DNA of 37,673 nucleotides from an uncultured Collinsella sp. Its GTDB lineage: Bacteria; Actinomycetota; Coriobacteriia; Coriobacteriales; Coriobacteriaceae. Position 1 is the stretch's first letter; each line of letters starts with the position of its first letter. Below, in pieces: positions 1-7,542 of this stretch. Made by a program: the position numbers and the translations under genes. The notes beneath the pieces were generated by a model that was not told the origin of the DNA, did not search any database, and saw only the letters and a program-made list of their open reading frames with translations. The DNA lies in assembly GCA_902494295.1 (NCBI GenBank), contig CABUSL010000005.1, forward strand, positions 1-37,673. The letters are read 5' to 3'.

Positions 1-1
1 G

Positions 2-592
2 CTGCTCTCGACCGTCAAGCAGACCTTTAACAAGGTAACGGTCGATTCCGACACCTCGACCAACGACACCTGTATCATGCTTGCCTCCGGCGCCGCTGCC
101 GCAGATGCCGAGCCTATCGTCGAGGGCTCCGATGCCTTTGACGAGTTGGCATTTGCTGTGCACGAGGTGTGCGAGAGCCTGGCGCGCAATATCGCCGCCG
201 ATGGTGAGGGCGCATCCAAGCTTGTTACGGTCAACGTTACCGGCGCCGTGAACGACGAGGAAGCCGATATCGCCGCCCGTGCCGTTGCCAACTCGCCGCT
301 CGTTAAGACCTGCATCGCCGGCCACGACTGCAACTGGGGTCGCGTTGCTATGGCGCTTGGCAAGTGCGGCGTGAAGTTTAATCAGGAAGACGTTTCCATC
401 GACATGATGGGCATGCCCGTCTGTCGCGACGGTCTGACTGTTCCCTTTGACGAGGACGAGGCTCTACGACGTTTCGAGGCGCCCGAGATCGTGATCTCGG
501 CCGACCTGGGCGCAGGCGACGCGGCAACGACCGTGTGGACCTGCGACCTCACGCATGAGTACATCTCCATCAACGGCGACTACCGTTCCTAG
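2..592 (+). CDS. argJ: Arginine biosynthesis bifunctional protein ArgJ, 5'-truncated by the window edge
   Basis: C-terminal part of ornithine acetyltransferase / N-acetylglutamate synthase, which moves the acetyl group from N-acetylornithine to glutamate in the cyclic arginine pathway. The frame is open from base 2 and ends with TAG at 590-592, giving about 196 residues. The first residues contain the family motif DSDTSTNDT. Later come a conserved GHDCNWGR segment and the C-terminal ISINGDYRS. This corresponds to the beta chain; the ATM(L) self-cleavage site of the family would lie upstream of the window. The ATG at 77 is internal and not a start. argB and argD follow on the same strand, consistent with an arg operon. 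argC would be expected upstream but is out of view. Confidence 0.95.
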   Translation: MLSTVKQTFNKVTVDSDTSTNDTCIMLASGAAAADAEPIVEGSDAFDELAFAVHEVCESLARNIAADGEGASKLVTVNVTGAVNDEEADIAARAVANSPLVKTCIAGHDCNWGRVAMALGKCGVKFNQEDVSIDMMGMPVCRDGLTVPFDEDEALRRFEAPEIVISADLGAGDAATTVWTCDLTHEYISINGDYRS

Positions 593-673
593 ATTCCAGG
601 CACGCTGCGCATCTTGCCGCGATTGCGGACAGCGGAGCACGGCGCGATAACGATACGAAAGACGAGGCAGATT

Positions 674-1654
674 ATGAAATTCGCACGCGATTGTCGTTCG
701 AGTGAATCCAACGAAGCAACCGCGCAGCTGCTGTTCGAAGCGCTGCCGTGGATTAAGAACCTGACCGGTAAGACGGTCGTTATCAAATATGGCGGAGCCG
801 CCATGGTTGATGAGCAGCTGCGCCGCGACGTGATGAGCGACATCGTTTTGCTCAAGATCATCGGTATGCGCCCCGTCATCGTGCACGGCGGCGGCAAGGC
901 TATCAACGAGGCGCTGAGCCATTACGATATTCCCGTCGAGTTTAAGAACGGCCAGCGTGTGACCACGCCGGCGACTATGGATATCGTGCGCGAGGTGCTG
1001 GGCGGCAAGGTTAACCAGGAGCTGGTTGCTGCCATCAACCACCACGGCAACCTGGCCGTAGGCGTGTCGGGCAGCGATGCCGGCACGCTCATCGCCGAGC
1101 CGCTCGACTCCGAGCTCGGTCGCGTGGGTAAAGTGACGCACGTCAACACCGACTATATCGAGCGCTTACTCGATAGCGAGTACATCCCCGTCATCGCTAC
1201 CGTCGCGGCGGGAGAGGACGGCGGTTTCTTCAACATCAACGCCGACACCGCCGCCGGTGCCGTTGCCGCGGCGCTCCACGCGCATAAGGCGATCTTTTTG
1301 ACCGATGTCGATGGCCTGTACAAGGACTTTAGCGACAAGGACTCGCTTATCTCCAACCTAACGCTCGACGAGGTTAACGAAATGCTCTACGGCGGCGAGG
1401 TCGATAAGGGCATGATTCCCAAGCTGCGTGCGGCCGTCGATGCGCTTACCGGCGGCGTATTTCGTGCCCACATCATTAACGGTACCACGCCGCATTCGCT
1501 GCTCCTGGAGCTGCTGACCGATGCCGGCGTCGGCACCGTGATCCATTCCACCGAGACGGCTTACGAGTTCGATACGCATCCGCATCCGCTTTCGACGTTT
1601 GCTGCGCGTCTGACCGAGAACCTTGACGAGGTCGAGAAGCTTCAGACGGTCTAG
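674..1654 (+). CDS. argB: Acetylglutamate kinase
   Basis: Phosphorylates N-acetyl-L-glutamate with ATP, the second step of arginine synthesis, in the cytoplasm. From the chosen start it is 326 residues. Residues 37-43 read IKYGGAA, the glycine-rich phosphate loop; HGGGKAI follows near residue 72 and NINADTAAGAVA further on, all hallmarks of the amino-acid kinase fold. The frame is open upstream to an ATG at 614, but the ATG at 674 is preferred because AGGCAG precedes it at ribosome-binding distance and the family alignment begins there. It follows argJ by 81 bases and precedes argD by 69, so co-transcription is likely. The N-terminal arm of about 30 residues before the kinase core resembles that of arginine-inhibited NAGKs, but inhibition is an inference. 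Confidence 0.95.
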   Translation: MKFARDCRSSESNEATAQLLFEALPWIKNLTGKTVVIKYGGAAMVDEQLRRDVMSDIVLLKIIGMRPVIVHGGGKAINEALSHYDIPVEFKNGQRVTTPATMDIVREVLGGKVNQELVAAINHHGNLAVGVSGSDAGTLIAEPLDSELGRVGKVTHVNTDYIERLLDSEYIPVIATVAAGEDGGFFNINADTAAGAVAAALHAHKAIFLTDVDGLYKDFSDKDSLISNLTLDEVNEMLYGGEVDKGMIPKLRAAVDALTGGVFRAHIINGTTPHSLLLELLTDAGVGTVIHSTETAYEFDTHPHPLSTFAARLTENLDEVEKLQTV

Positions 1655-1723
1655 CTGACCCGCAGCCGCGCCATTCCTGCATCCATAGCCCCGCGCCGTC
1701 TGGCGCCCAACGAAAGGCATCCC

Positions 1724-3007
1724 ATGTCACTTGCAGCTCAGCAATCGCTTGAATCCCATTACGTTATGCATACCTTTGGCCGCTCTCCGCTCGAGTTTGT
1801 CGAGGGTCGCGGCATGAAGCTCACCGGCGACGATGGCCGTGAGTACCTCGACTTTCTTGCCGGCATCGGCGTGTGCAGTCTAGGTCATGGCGACCCGGCT
1901 GTGCTCTCGGCGCTCGAGGCACAGACCAAAAAGCTCATGCATGTCTCCAATTACTTCTACATCGAGCAGCGCGGACAGGTCGCGGCGCTGCTGTCCAAGC
2001 TCGCTAGCGACGACGTAGATGGTGCGCGCGTGCTTGCCGATGCCATTGTCGCCGGCGATGAGACCACGGCAGCTGCTCTTGGTGCCCCGGCTGCGGATGA
2101 GCAGGTTTGGGAGACCTTCTTTGCCAACTCCGGCGCCGAGGCCAACGAGGGCTCGATGAAGCTCGCGCGCCTGTACGCCAAGCGTGCCGGCAATGGCGGC
2201 AACACCATCGTGTGCATGCGCGGCGGCTTCCACGGCCGTACGCTCGAGACCATTGCCGCCACCATGCAGGATTGGCTGCAGGACAGCTTCCGCCCGCTGC
2301 CGGGTGGCTTTGTGGCCTGCACGCCCAACGATGTCGATGAACTGCGTGCGATCTTTAAGCAGCTGGGGAGCGAGATTTGTGCCGTGATGCTCGAGCCGAT
2401 CCAGGGTGAGAGTGGCGTGCACCCCATGACCGAGGAGTTTATGGCGACAGCGCGCGACCTGGCACACGAAGTGGGCGCCGTGCTTATCGCCGACGAGGTC
2501 CAGTGCGGTATCTTCCGCACGGGTAAGCCGTTTGCGTTCCAGACCTATGGCGTGGAGCCCGACATCATGAGCCTTGCCAAGGGCATTGCCGACGGCGTGC
2601 CCATGGGTGCCGTCGTGGCGAAGAAGGAGATTGCCGACGTGTTTAAGCCGGGCGACCACGGCTCGACCTTTGGCGGTAGCTGCTTGGCCATCGCGGCGTG
2701 TGCCGCGACGCTCTCCGCGCTCGTGCGCGGCGATTATGCCGACCATGCTGCCAAGGTAGGCGCCTATATGGAGCAGGCGCTGGCCAAGCTCCCGCACGTG
2801 GTTGAGATTCGTGGCCGCGGCCTGATGCTCGGATGCGACTTGGATGACGCTGCGGGCGATGCGCATGATATTGTTGCCCGCGCGCTGGCCGCCGGTGCCG
2901 TGATTAACGCTACGGGTGCCCATACGCTGCGTTTCCTGCCGCCGCTCGTCTGCGAGGAAGCCGACGTGGACAGTCTGGTCGAGATCCTGTCGGGCGTCTT
3001 GGCCTAA
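1724..3007 (+). CDS. argD: Acetylornithine aminotransferase
   Basis: PLP-dependent class III transaminase that converts N-acetylglutamate semialdehyde and glutamate to N-acetylornithine and 2-oxoglutarate. It is 427 residues, slightly longer than the usual 390-400. Visible motifs are FANSGAEANEGSMKLAR (cofactor phosphate binding), the GGFHGRT segment, LIADEVQCGIFRTGK (the Asp that contacts the pyridine nitrogen) and SLAKGIADGVPMGA with the Schiff-base Lys. An insertion around residues 85-120, rich in Ala and Asp, accounts for the extra length. The ribosome-binding site GAAAGG lies before the ATG. It is the last visible gene of the arginine cluster; argF is not seen directly downstream. Confidence 0.94.
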   Translation: MSLAAQQSLESHYVMHTFGRSPLEFVEGRGMKLTGDDGREYLDFLAGIGVCSLGHGDPAVLSALEAQTKKLMHVSNYFYIEQRGQVAALLSKLASDDVDGARVLADAIVAGDETTAAALGAPAADEQVWETFFANSGAEANEGSMKLARLYAKRAGNGGNTIVCMRGGFHGRTLETIAATMQDWLQDSFRPLPGGFVACTPNDVDELRAIFKQLGSEICAVMLEPIQGESGVHPMTEEFMATARDLAHEVGAVLIADEVQCGIFRTGKPFAFQTYGVEPDIMSLAKGIADGVPMGAVVAKKEIADVFKPGDHGSTFGGSCLAIAACAATLSALVRGDYADHAAKVGAYMEQALAKLPHVVEIRGRGLMLGCDLDDAAGDAHDIVARALAAGAVINATGAHTLRFLPPLVCEEADVDSLVEILSGVLA

Positions 3008-3142
3008 CGCGGCGCAATAACTCAATTTGGACCGGGTTCCGGACTGCGGACGTGCCCTATGCGGCATGATTCAGCGGTCTGGAGCCCGTTTTGCCTTAGA
3101 TTTGCTAAGGCAGGGAGACCTGCTGGTCAAAAAACATCAAAT

Positions 3143-3321
3143 ATGAGTACTGTTACCGATTTGGTAGCAGCAATTTTGGACTAATAAGGCCAGATGGCAA
3201 GTCGAAATGGCGATGAATGCACGATTGTGATCTAACTGTTAGTCCTTATAATGGACATATGTTGCGTAACTTAAGCAAATACTATCTTTTTATATGTTGC
3301 AAACAAAGCAGCAGTACTCAT
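3143..3321. repeat. Inverted repeat pair in AT-rich DNA, possible MITE-like insertion
   Basis: ATGAGTACTG at 3143-3152 is exactly inverted as CAGTACTCAT at 3312-3321. Both copies are preceded, on their own strand, by a loosely similar A-rich stretch. Inside the left arm an 8-bp hairpin (CTGTTACC, GATTT, GGTAGCAG, 3150-3170) can form. The enclosed DNA is clearly AT-richer than the flanks. No transposase is encoded. The repeat is short, so chance is not excluded. Confidence 0.35.
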
Positions 3322-3390
3322 TTTTGCCATTATTTGGTCACGGCCTTTGTGACAGACGTGCTGGCGGGTTCGAATCCCCCTGCGATGGGC

Positions 3391-3423
3391 CTGAAAAAAG
3401 AAAGGCCTCCATCGCTGGAGGCC
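3391..3423 (-). terminator. Rho-independent terminator on the minus strand
   Basis: Read on the minus strand: GGCCTCC, a 6-base loop, GGAGGCC, then TTTCTTTTTT. The 7-bp GC-rich stem is perfect. It lies just downstream of the orphan tRNA-Val 3' fragment at 3427-3452, mirroring the arrangement of the intact tRNA-Val and its own terminator. Confidence 0.7.
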
Positions 3424-3426
3424 TAA

Positions 3427-3452
3427 CAATTCGGTGGTGGGCGATGAGGGAT
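3427..3452 (-). pseudogene. 3'-end fragment of tRNA-Val (duplicated)
   Basis: Bases 3435-3452 are identical to 3617-3634, the CCA end, acceptor stem and part of the T-arm of the intact tRNA-Val. Including the flanking CAATTC the match is 24 of 26 bases, at an offset of 182. The rest of the tRNA is missing and is replaced by GC-rich small hairpins. It is either a relic of a tandem tRNA gene or the trace of a tRNA-targeted insertion. Confidence 0.7.
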
Positions 3453-3576
3453 GTCGCGTGCGGCTTCGCCGCCCGCTTCCGCTTCGGGCCTGCGGCCCTC
3501 GCGTGCTGCGCTGGAAAACGCTTCGCGTTTCCTCAGCTCCGCACCCTGTCGGGTTCGAATCCCATGCGCTGGGCCC

Positions 3577-3605
3577 AAACAAAAACGGTCACTTTCGAGG
3601 ACCGT
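3577..3605 (-). terminator. Rho-independent terminator of tRNA-Val
   Basis: On the minus strand ACGGTC, a 9-base loop, GACCGT, then TTTTTGTTTG. It starts 12 bases after the encoded CCA of tRNA-Val. Confidence 0.85.
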
Positions 3606-3616
3606 TTCCAATTCAA

Positions 3617-3692
3617 TGGTGGGCGATGAGGGATTCGAACCCCCAGCCTTGTGCGTGTAAAGCACCTGCGCTAACCGTTGCGCCAATCGCCC
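3617..3692 (-). tRNA. tRNA-Val (anticodon UAC)
   Basis: Complete cloverleaf on the minus strand. The acceptor stem is GGGCGAT/ATCGCCC, the D-arm GCGC/GCGC, and the seven-base anticodon loop TTTACAC gives UAC. The T-arm is GGGGG-TTCGAAT-CCCTC, the discriminator is A, and CCA is encoded (76 bases). One G-A mismatch sits at the top of the anticodon stem. A TATACT -10 element lies 11 bases upstream and a terminator follows at once, so it is probably a single-gene transcript. Confidence 0.95.
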
Positions 3693-3702
3693 GTGCGGAG
3701 AG

Positions 3703-3708
3703 AGTATA
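3703..3708 (-). promoter_or_regulatory. -10 element of the tRNA-Val promoter
   Basis: The minus-strand sequence TATACT is one base from the consensus TATAAT and sits 11 bases before the tRNA 5' end. No good -35 hexamer is seen at the usual distance. Confidence 0.5.
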
Positions 3709-3879
3709 GCAAAACAATCGCCTCATTCACCTCATATCCATTAAAGGTAACCGGCGCGTGTCACAGCGGAGCTGATTCAGTTGAGATTGCCTGAACATTC
3801 CGCCCCTCTTTACGCCCTCGGGTATACTCAAAAGCTACTGATTCGATTTGATGCCCAGCAACAGCAGAGGGGATAGTAT

Positions 3880-5760
3880 ATGTGCGGTTTTGTCGGTTTT
3901 GTCGGTGGGACGGATAACCAATCCGAGGTGCTCACCAAGATGATGGACCGCATCGTCCATCGCGGTCCCGACATGGGCGGTCAGTTTATCGACGGCCGCG
4001 TTGCCCTGGGCTTCCGCCGCCTGTCGATCCTCGACCTGACCGAGGCCGGCGCTCAACCCATGGCCAACGAGGACGGCAGCGTCGTCATTGTCTTCAACGG
4101 CGAGATCTACAACTTCCAAGAACTCCGTTCCGAGCTCGAGGCCAAGGGCTACAAGTTCCACTGCGGCGCCGACACCGAGAGCCTCCTGCACGGCTACGAG
4201 GAGTGGGGCGAGGCCGTACTCGATCGTCTGCGCGGTATGTACGCCTTCGTCATCTGGGACAAAAAGAAGAACAAGCTTTTTGGCGCCCGCGACATCTTTG
4301 GCATCAAGCCGCTCTACTACTATCCCATGGCCGATGCGGGCGACGGCGCTCCGGGCGTGCTCTTTGGTTCCGAGATCAAGAGCTTCCTGGACTACCCGCA
4401 CTTCCACAAGGCGGTCAACAAAAAGGCTCTGCGTCCGTACATGACGCTGCAGTATTCGGCGACTGAGGAGACCTTCTTCGAGGGTGTCTACAAGCTGCCG
4501 CCGGCGCACTACTTTACCGTCGATATCCCGACCGGCAAGATGAACATCGAGCGCTACTGGGATTGCGATTACTCTGCCGTCGAGAAGCCGTTCGAAGAGT
4601 ATGTCGATGAGCTGGACGAGGTCGTGCACGAGAGCGTCGAGGCCCATCGTATCGCCGACGTCAAGGTCGCGTCGTTCCTCTCCGGTGGCGTCGACTCCAG
4701 CTACATCGCCGCTTGCCTCATGCCCGACAAGACCTTCTCGGTGGGCTTTGACTACAAGAACTTCAACGAGACCAACTACGCCAAGGAGCTTTCCGATAAG
4801 CTCGGCGTCGAGAACGTTCGCAAGATGATTACCGCCGACGAGTTCTTCGGTGCGCTCGAGGACATCCAGTATCACATGGACGAGCCGCAGTCCAACCTGT
4901 CTTCCGTGCCGCTGTGGTTCTTGGCCGAGATGGCCCGCAAGGACGTCACCGTCGTGCTTTCGGGCGAAGGCGCCGACGAACTCTTTGGCGGCTACGCCTA
5001 CTACGAGGACACGGTCCCGGTCCGCAAGTACAAAAAGATGGTGCCGCTGCCCATCCGTCGCGCGCTCGGTAACCTGGCGCTGCATATGCCGTACTTCAAG
5101 GGACATAACTTCCTGGTCAAGGGTGCCGAGATCCCTGAGAAGTCGTTCCTGGGACAGGCTCTGGTATGGCCGGAGCGCGAGGTCGACGGCGTGCTCAAGC
5201 CCGAGTACAACACCGGCGATGGCGCCTTTGAGCTCGCAGCACCCATTTACGCACGCGTGAAGGATCAGCCCGAGCTGGTCAAGAAGCAGTACCTGGACAT
5301 GAACATGTGGCTCCCGGGCGACATTCTGCTCAAGGCCGACAAGATGTGCATGGCACACTCGCTGGAGCTGCGCGTGCCCTTCCTGGACCGCAAAGTCATG
5401 GAGTTCGCCGAGCACATTCCCGACCGCTACCGCATCAACGAGAACGGCAACAAACAGGTACTCCGCCACGCTGCCAACAAGTCGCTGCCCGATGAGTGGG
5501 CCACCCGTCCCAAGGTGGGCTTCCCGGTGCCGATTGTCTACTGGCTGCGCGAGCAAAAGTGGTACGACTATGTCAAGGAGTACTTCACCGCGCCGTGGGC
5601 AAGCGAGTTCTTCGATACCGACGAGCTCATGCACCTGCTCGATCTGCACTTTGCGGGCAAGGGCGATTTCCAGCGCAAGATCTATACGCCGCTCGTGTTC
5701 CTAGTGTGGTACAAGCGCTTCTTTATCGACGAGGGCCAGCCTTCTGTTCAGGCTGCCTAG
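3880..5760 (+). CDS. asnB: Asparagine synthase (glutamine-hydrolysing)
   Basis: Makes asparagine from aspartate, ATP and glutamine. The 626 residues match the AsnB family. The N-terminus is MCGFVGF, so Cys2 is the glutaminase nucleophile after removal of Met. The class II glutamine amidotransferase domain spans about 1-220 and contains RLSILD, FNGEIYN and the GADTES segment. The synthetase domain carries the PP-loop SGGVDSS near residue 266 and SGEGADELFGGY near 361. A ribosome-binding site AGAGGGGA precedes the ATG. A TATACT at 3823-3828 could be its -10 box. The gene is monocistronic by appearance, with a terminator 27 bases after the stop. Confidence 0.96.
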   Translation: MCGFVGFVGGTDNQSEVLTKMMDRIVHRGPDMGGQFIDGRVALGFRRLSILDLTEAGAQPMANEDGSVVIVFNGEIYNFQELRSELEAKGYKFHCGADTESLLHGYEEWGEAVLDRLRGMYAFVIWDKKKNKLFGARDIFGIKPLYYYPMADAGDGAPGVLFGSEIKSFLDYPHFHKAVNKKALRPYMTLQYSATEETFFEGVYKLPPAHYFTVDIPTGKMNIERYWDCDYSAVEKPFEEYVDELDEVVHESVEAHRIADVKVASFLSGGVDSSYIAACLMPDKTFSVGFDYKNFNETNYAKELSDKLGVENVRKMITADEFFGALEDIQYHMDEPQSNLSSVPLWFLAEMARKDVTVVLSGEGADELFGGYAYYEDTVPVRKYKKMVPLPIRRALGNLALHMPYFKGHNFLVKGAEIPEKSFLGQALVWPEREVDGVLKPEYNTGDGAFELAAPIYARVKDQPELVKKQYLDMNMWLPGDILLKADKMCMAHSLELRVPFLDRKVMEFAEHIPDRYRINENGNKQVLRHAANKSLPDEWATRPKVGFPVPIVYWLREQKWYDYVKEYFTAPWASEFFDTDELMHLLDLHFAGKGDFQRKIYTPLVFLVWYKRFFIDEGQPSVQAA

Positions 5761-5786
5761 CCTCGGCTTACGAACGCCTGCGCGTA

Positions 5787-5810
5787 ACGGCTCCTCCGGG
5801 AGCCGTTTTT
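5787..5810 (+). terminator. Rho-independent terminator of asnB
   Basis: ACGGCTCC, a short loop, GGAGCCGT, then TTTTT. The stem is a perfect 8 bp. Confidence 0.9.
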
Positions 5811-5872
5811 GCGTGGGTGCGTTTCAGTTACTATAAAAACCGTCCCTGCCAAATGGCTGAGAAAGGTGAAAG

Positions 5873-7435
5873 ATGCACCATTCGGATTCCGCGACCGTGA
5901 CCACGGTCGATACGCTTGCCAAGCTTCTCGATGTGTGCGGCGAGCTGCGCGCATCAGAGCAGGTTGACGAGCGTGCCGTGACCGGCTGCTCGTTTGATTC
6001 GCGCGCGGTCTCGGCAGGTGACGTGTTCTTCTGCAAAGGTGCTGCCTTTAAGCCCGCGTTTTTGAGCATGGCGCTCGATGCGGGCGCCGTCGCATTTGTG
6101 TGCGAGGAGTCACTGGTCGAGTCTCTGGAGCCGCTGGCGCAGGAGAGCGGTGCTGCGATGCTGGTTGTTGATAGCGTTCGCACGGCCATGGCCCTGTTGC
6201 CGCCGGAGGTCTACGACCGTCCCGACCACGACGTCAAGATCGTGGGTATCACCGGTACCAAGGGAAAGACCACGGCCGCTTTTATGCTCCAGTCGATTAT
6301 CAAAGCGGCGGGCGAGTCCTGCGGCATGATCGGCTCGGTGAGTACCGACGATGGCATCGAGTGCTACGAGAGCACCAATACTACGCCCGAGGCCCCCGAG
6401 GTCTGGCGCCATATCGCCAACTGCCGCACGTCCGGTCGCCAGTCCATGGTCATGGAGGTTTCGAGCCAGGCGCTCAAGTACCAACGCGTCGAGAATCTGC
6501 CGTTTGACGTGGCGTGCTTCCTCAACATCGGCCGCGACCACATCTCGCCGATCGAACACCCCACGTTTGAGGATTATTTTGAGAGCAAACTCAGGATCTT
6601 TGACCAGGCAAAGACCGCCGTGGTGAATCTAGGCACCGAAGAGGTTGACCGTGTGCTAGAGGCAGCGTCGACGGCCGAGCGCTTGGTGACCGTTGGCGTC
6701 GAGCATCCCGAGGCGAGCCTGTGGGCGAGCGATGTCCGCATGCTCGGCTTTAACATCGAGTTCAACTTGCACGGCATGAGCGCCGACGAGTCCGAGGCGG
6801 GGGAGAAGGTCCTGCTGGGTATCGCGGGCGACTTTAACGTGGAGAACGCGCTGGTCGCTATCGCCGCTGCGCGCGAGATCGGCATCGGTATCGAGGCTAT
6901 CAAGAAGGGCCTCTCAAAACTGCGTGTGCCGGGCCGTATGGAGGTCGTGGAGTCGAAGGACGGCCGCGTGATTTGTGTCGTCGACTACGCGCACAACCAG
7001 CTTTCGTTCCGCTCGCTTTTCTCGTCGGTCAAGCGCGCGTTTCCCGCTAGTCCGGTCATTGCGGTGTTTGGCGCTGCCGGCGGCAAGGCGCAGGAGCGCC
7101 GCGAGCAGCTTCCGCGCGAGGCCGCACCGTATTCCGACCTGATGATCTTTGCCAATGAGGACCCGGCTCACGAGGACCCGATGAAGGTCTGTCGCGAGCT
7201 TGCCGAACATGTTCCCGACGATACGCCGAACAAGATCATCCTCGATCGCGAAGCCGCTGTGCATGCGGCGTTCAAGGCGGCGCGCGAGGAGTACGTCAAC
7301 CCCGATGCTCCCACCATTGTCTTGCTGCTGGCAAAGGGTGACGAGGAGCTCATGCACGTGGGCGACGAGTTCGTGCCCATCGAGAGCGACCTTTCGCTGG
7401 CCAATCGCCTGATCGATGTTGCCCAGTTTGACTAA
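5873..7435 (+). CDS. murE: MurE-type UDP-N-acetylmuramyl-peptide ligase
   Basis: Mur ligase that adds the third amino acid to UDP-MurNAc-L-Ala-D-Glu with ATP. It is 520 residues with the three expected domains. The N-terminal UDP-binding part includes CSFDSRAVSAGDVFFCKG. The central ATPase has ITGTKGKTT near residue 125, STNTTPE for the substrate, and MEVSSQAL. The C-terminal domain has RVPGRMEVV and VVDYAHN. The substrate-recognition loop reads ANEDPAHEDP near residue 427. It lacks the DNPR motif of diaminopimelate-adding enzymes, which argues for another amino acid (lysine- or ornithine-type wall) or a MurE paralogue. An AAAGGTG ribosome-binding site precedes the ATG. The gene stands outside a dcw cluster. 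Confidence 0.85.
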   Translation: MHHSDSATVTTVDTLAKLLDVCGELRASEQVDERAVTGCSFDSRAVSAGDVFFCKGAAFKPAFLSMALDAGAVAFVCEESLVESLEPLAQESGAAMLVVDSVRTAMALLPPEVYDRPDHDVKIVGITGTKGKTTAAFMLQSIIKAAGESCGMIGSVSTDDGIECYESTNTTPEAPEVWRHIANCRTSGRQSMVMEVSSQALKYQRVENLPFDVACFLNIGRDHISPIEHPTFEDYFESKLRIFDQAKTAVVNLGTEEVDRVLEAASTAERLVTVGVEHPEASLWASDVRMLGFNIEFNLHGMSADESEAGEKVLLGIAGDFNVENALVAIAAAREIGIGIEAIKKGLSKLRVPGRMEVVESKDGRVICVVDYAHNQLSFRSLFSSVKRAFPASPVIAVFGAAGGKAQERREQLPREAAPYSDLMIFANEDPAHEDPMKVCRELAEHVPDDTPNKIILDREAAVHAAFKAAREEYVNPDAPTIVLLLAKGDEELMHVGDEFVPIESDLSLANRLIDVAQFD

Positions 7436-7542
7436 TGAACCATGATGGCGGCGGCGCCCTGAGTGCGCTGTCGCCATAAGCGTGTTCCCTCAATCAAAAC
7501 ATGCCGTCCAAGTCCAAACCCTTCTACGTAAACGGAGTAACC

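Larger units (their letters stand above)
3008..3616. other. 609-base non-coding region between argD and tRNA-Val
   Basis: No convincing gene is seen. The first part (about 3120-3345) is AT-rich compared with the genome and carries short inverted repeats. The second part (3360-3616) contains tRNA-like fragments, two minus-strand terminator hairpins, and a run of small GC-rich hairpins at 3458-3530, most with TTC or TGC loops. Short open frames in all directions here contain peptides such as DSNP or GSNPSSP, which are typical by-products of reading tRNA T-arms as protein. A perfect 7-bp hairpin (GCCTTAG/CTAAGGC, 3093-3111) follows argD but has no T-run. Confidence 0.8.

Noticed and set aside
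3366..3378. T-arm-like GGGTTCGAATCCC as part of a complete plus-strand tRNA (also at 3551-3563)
   Set aside because: No matching acceptor, D or anticodon stems could be found around either copy.
3271..3709. Several overlapping short open frames around the tRNA-Val locus
   Set aside because: They read through the tRNA and its duplicated fragments; peptides such as DSNP and GSNPSSP arise from T-arm sequence.
3835..5649. 604-codon open frame on the minus strand opposite asnB
   Set aside because: It is the antisense shadow of asnB; its peptide shows the Leu/Val/His/Asp-rich pattern of reversed high-GC codons and no domain.
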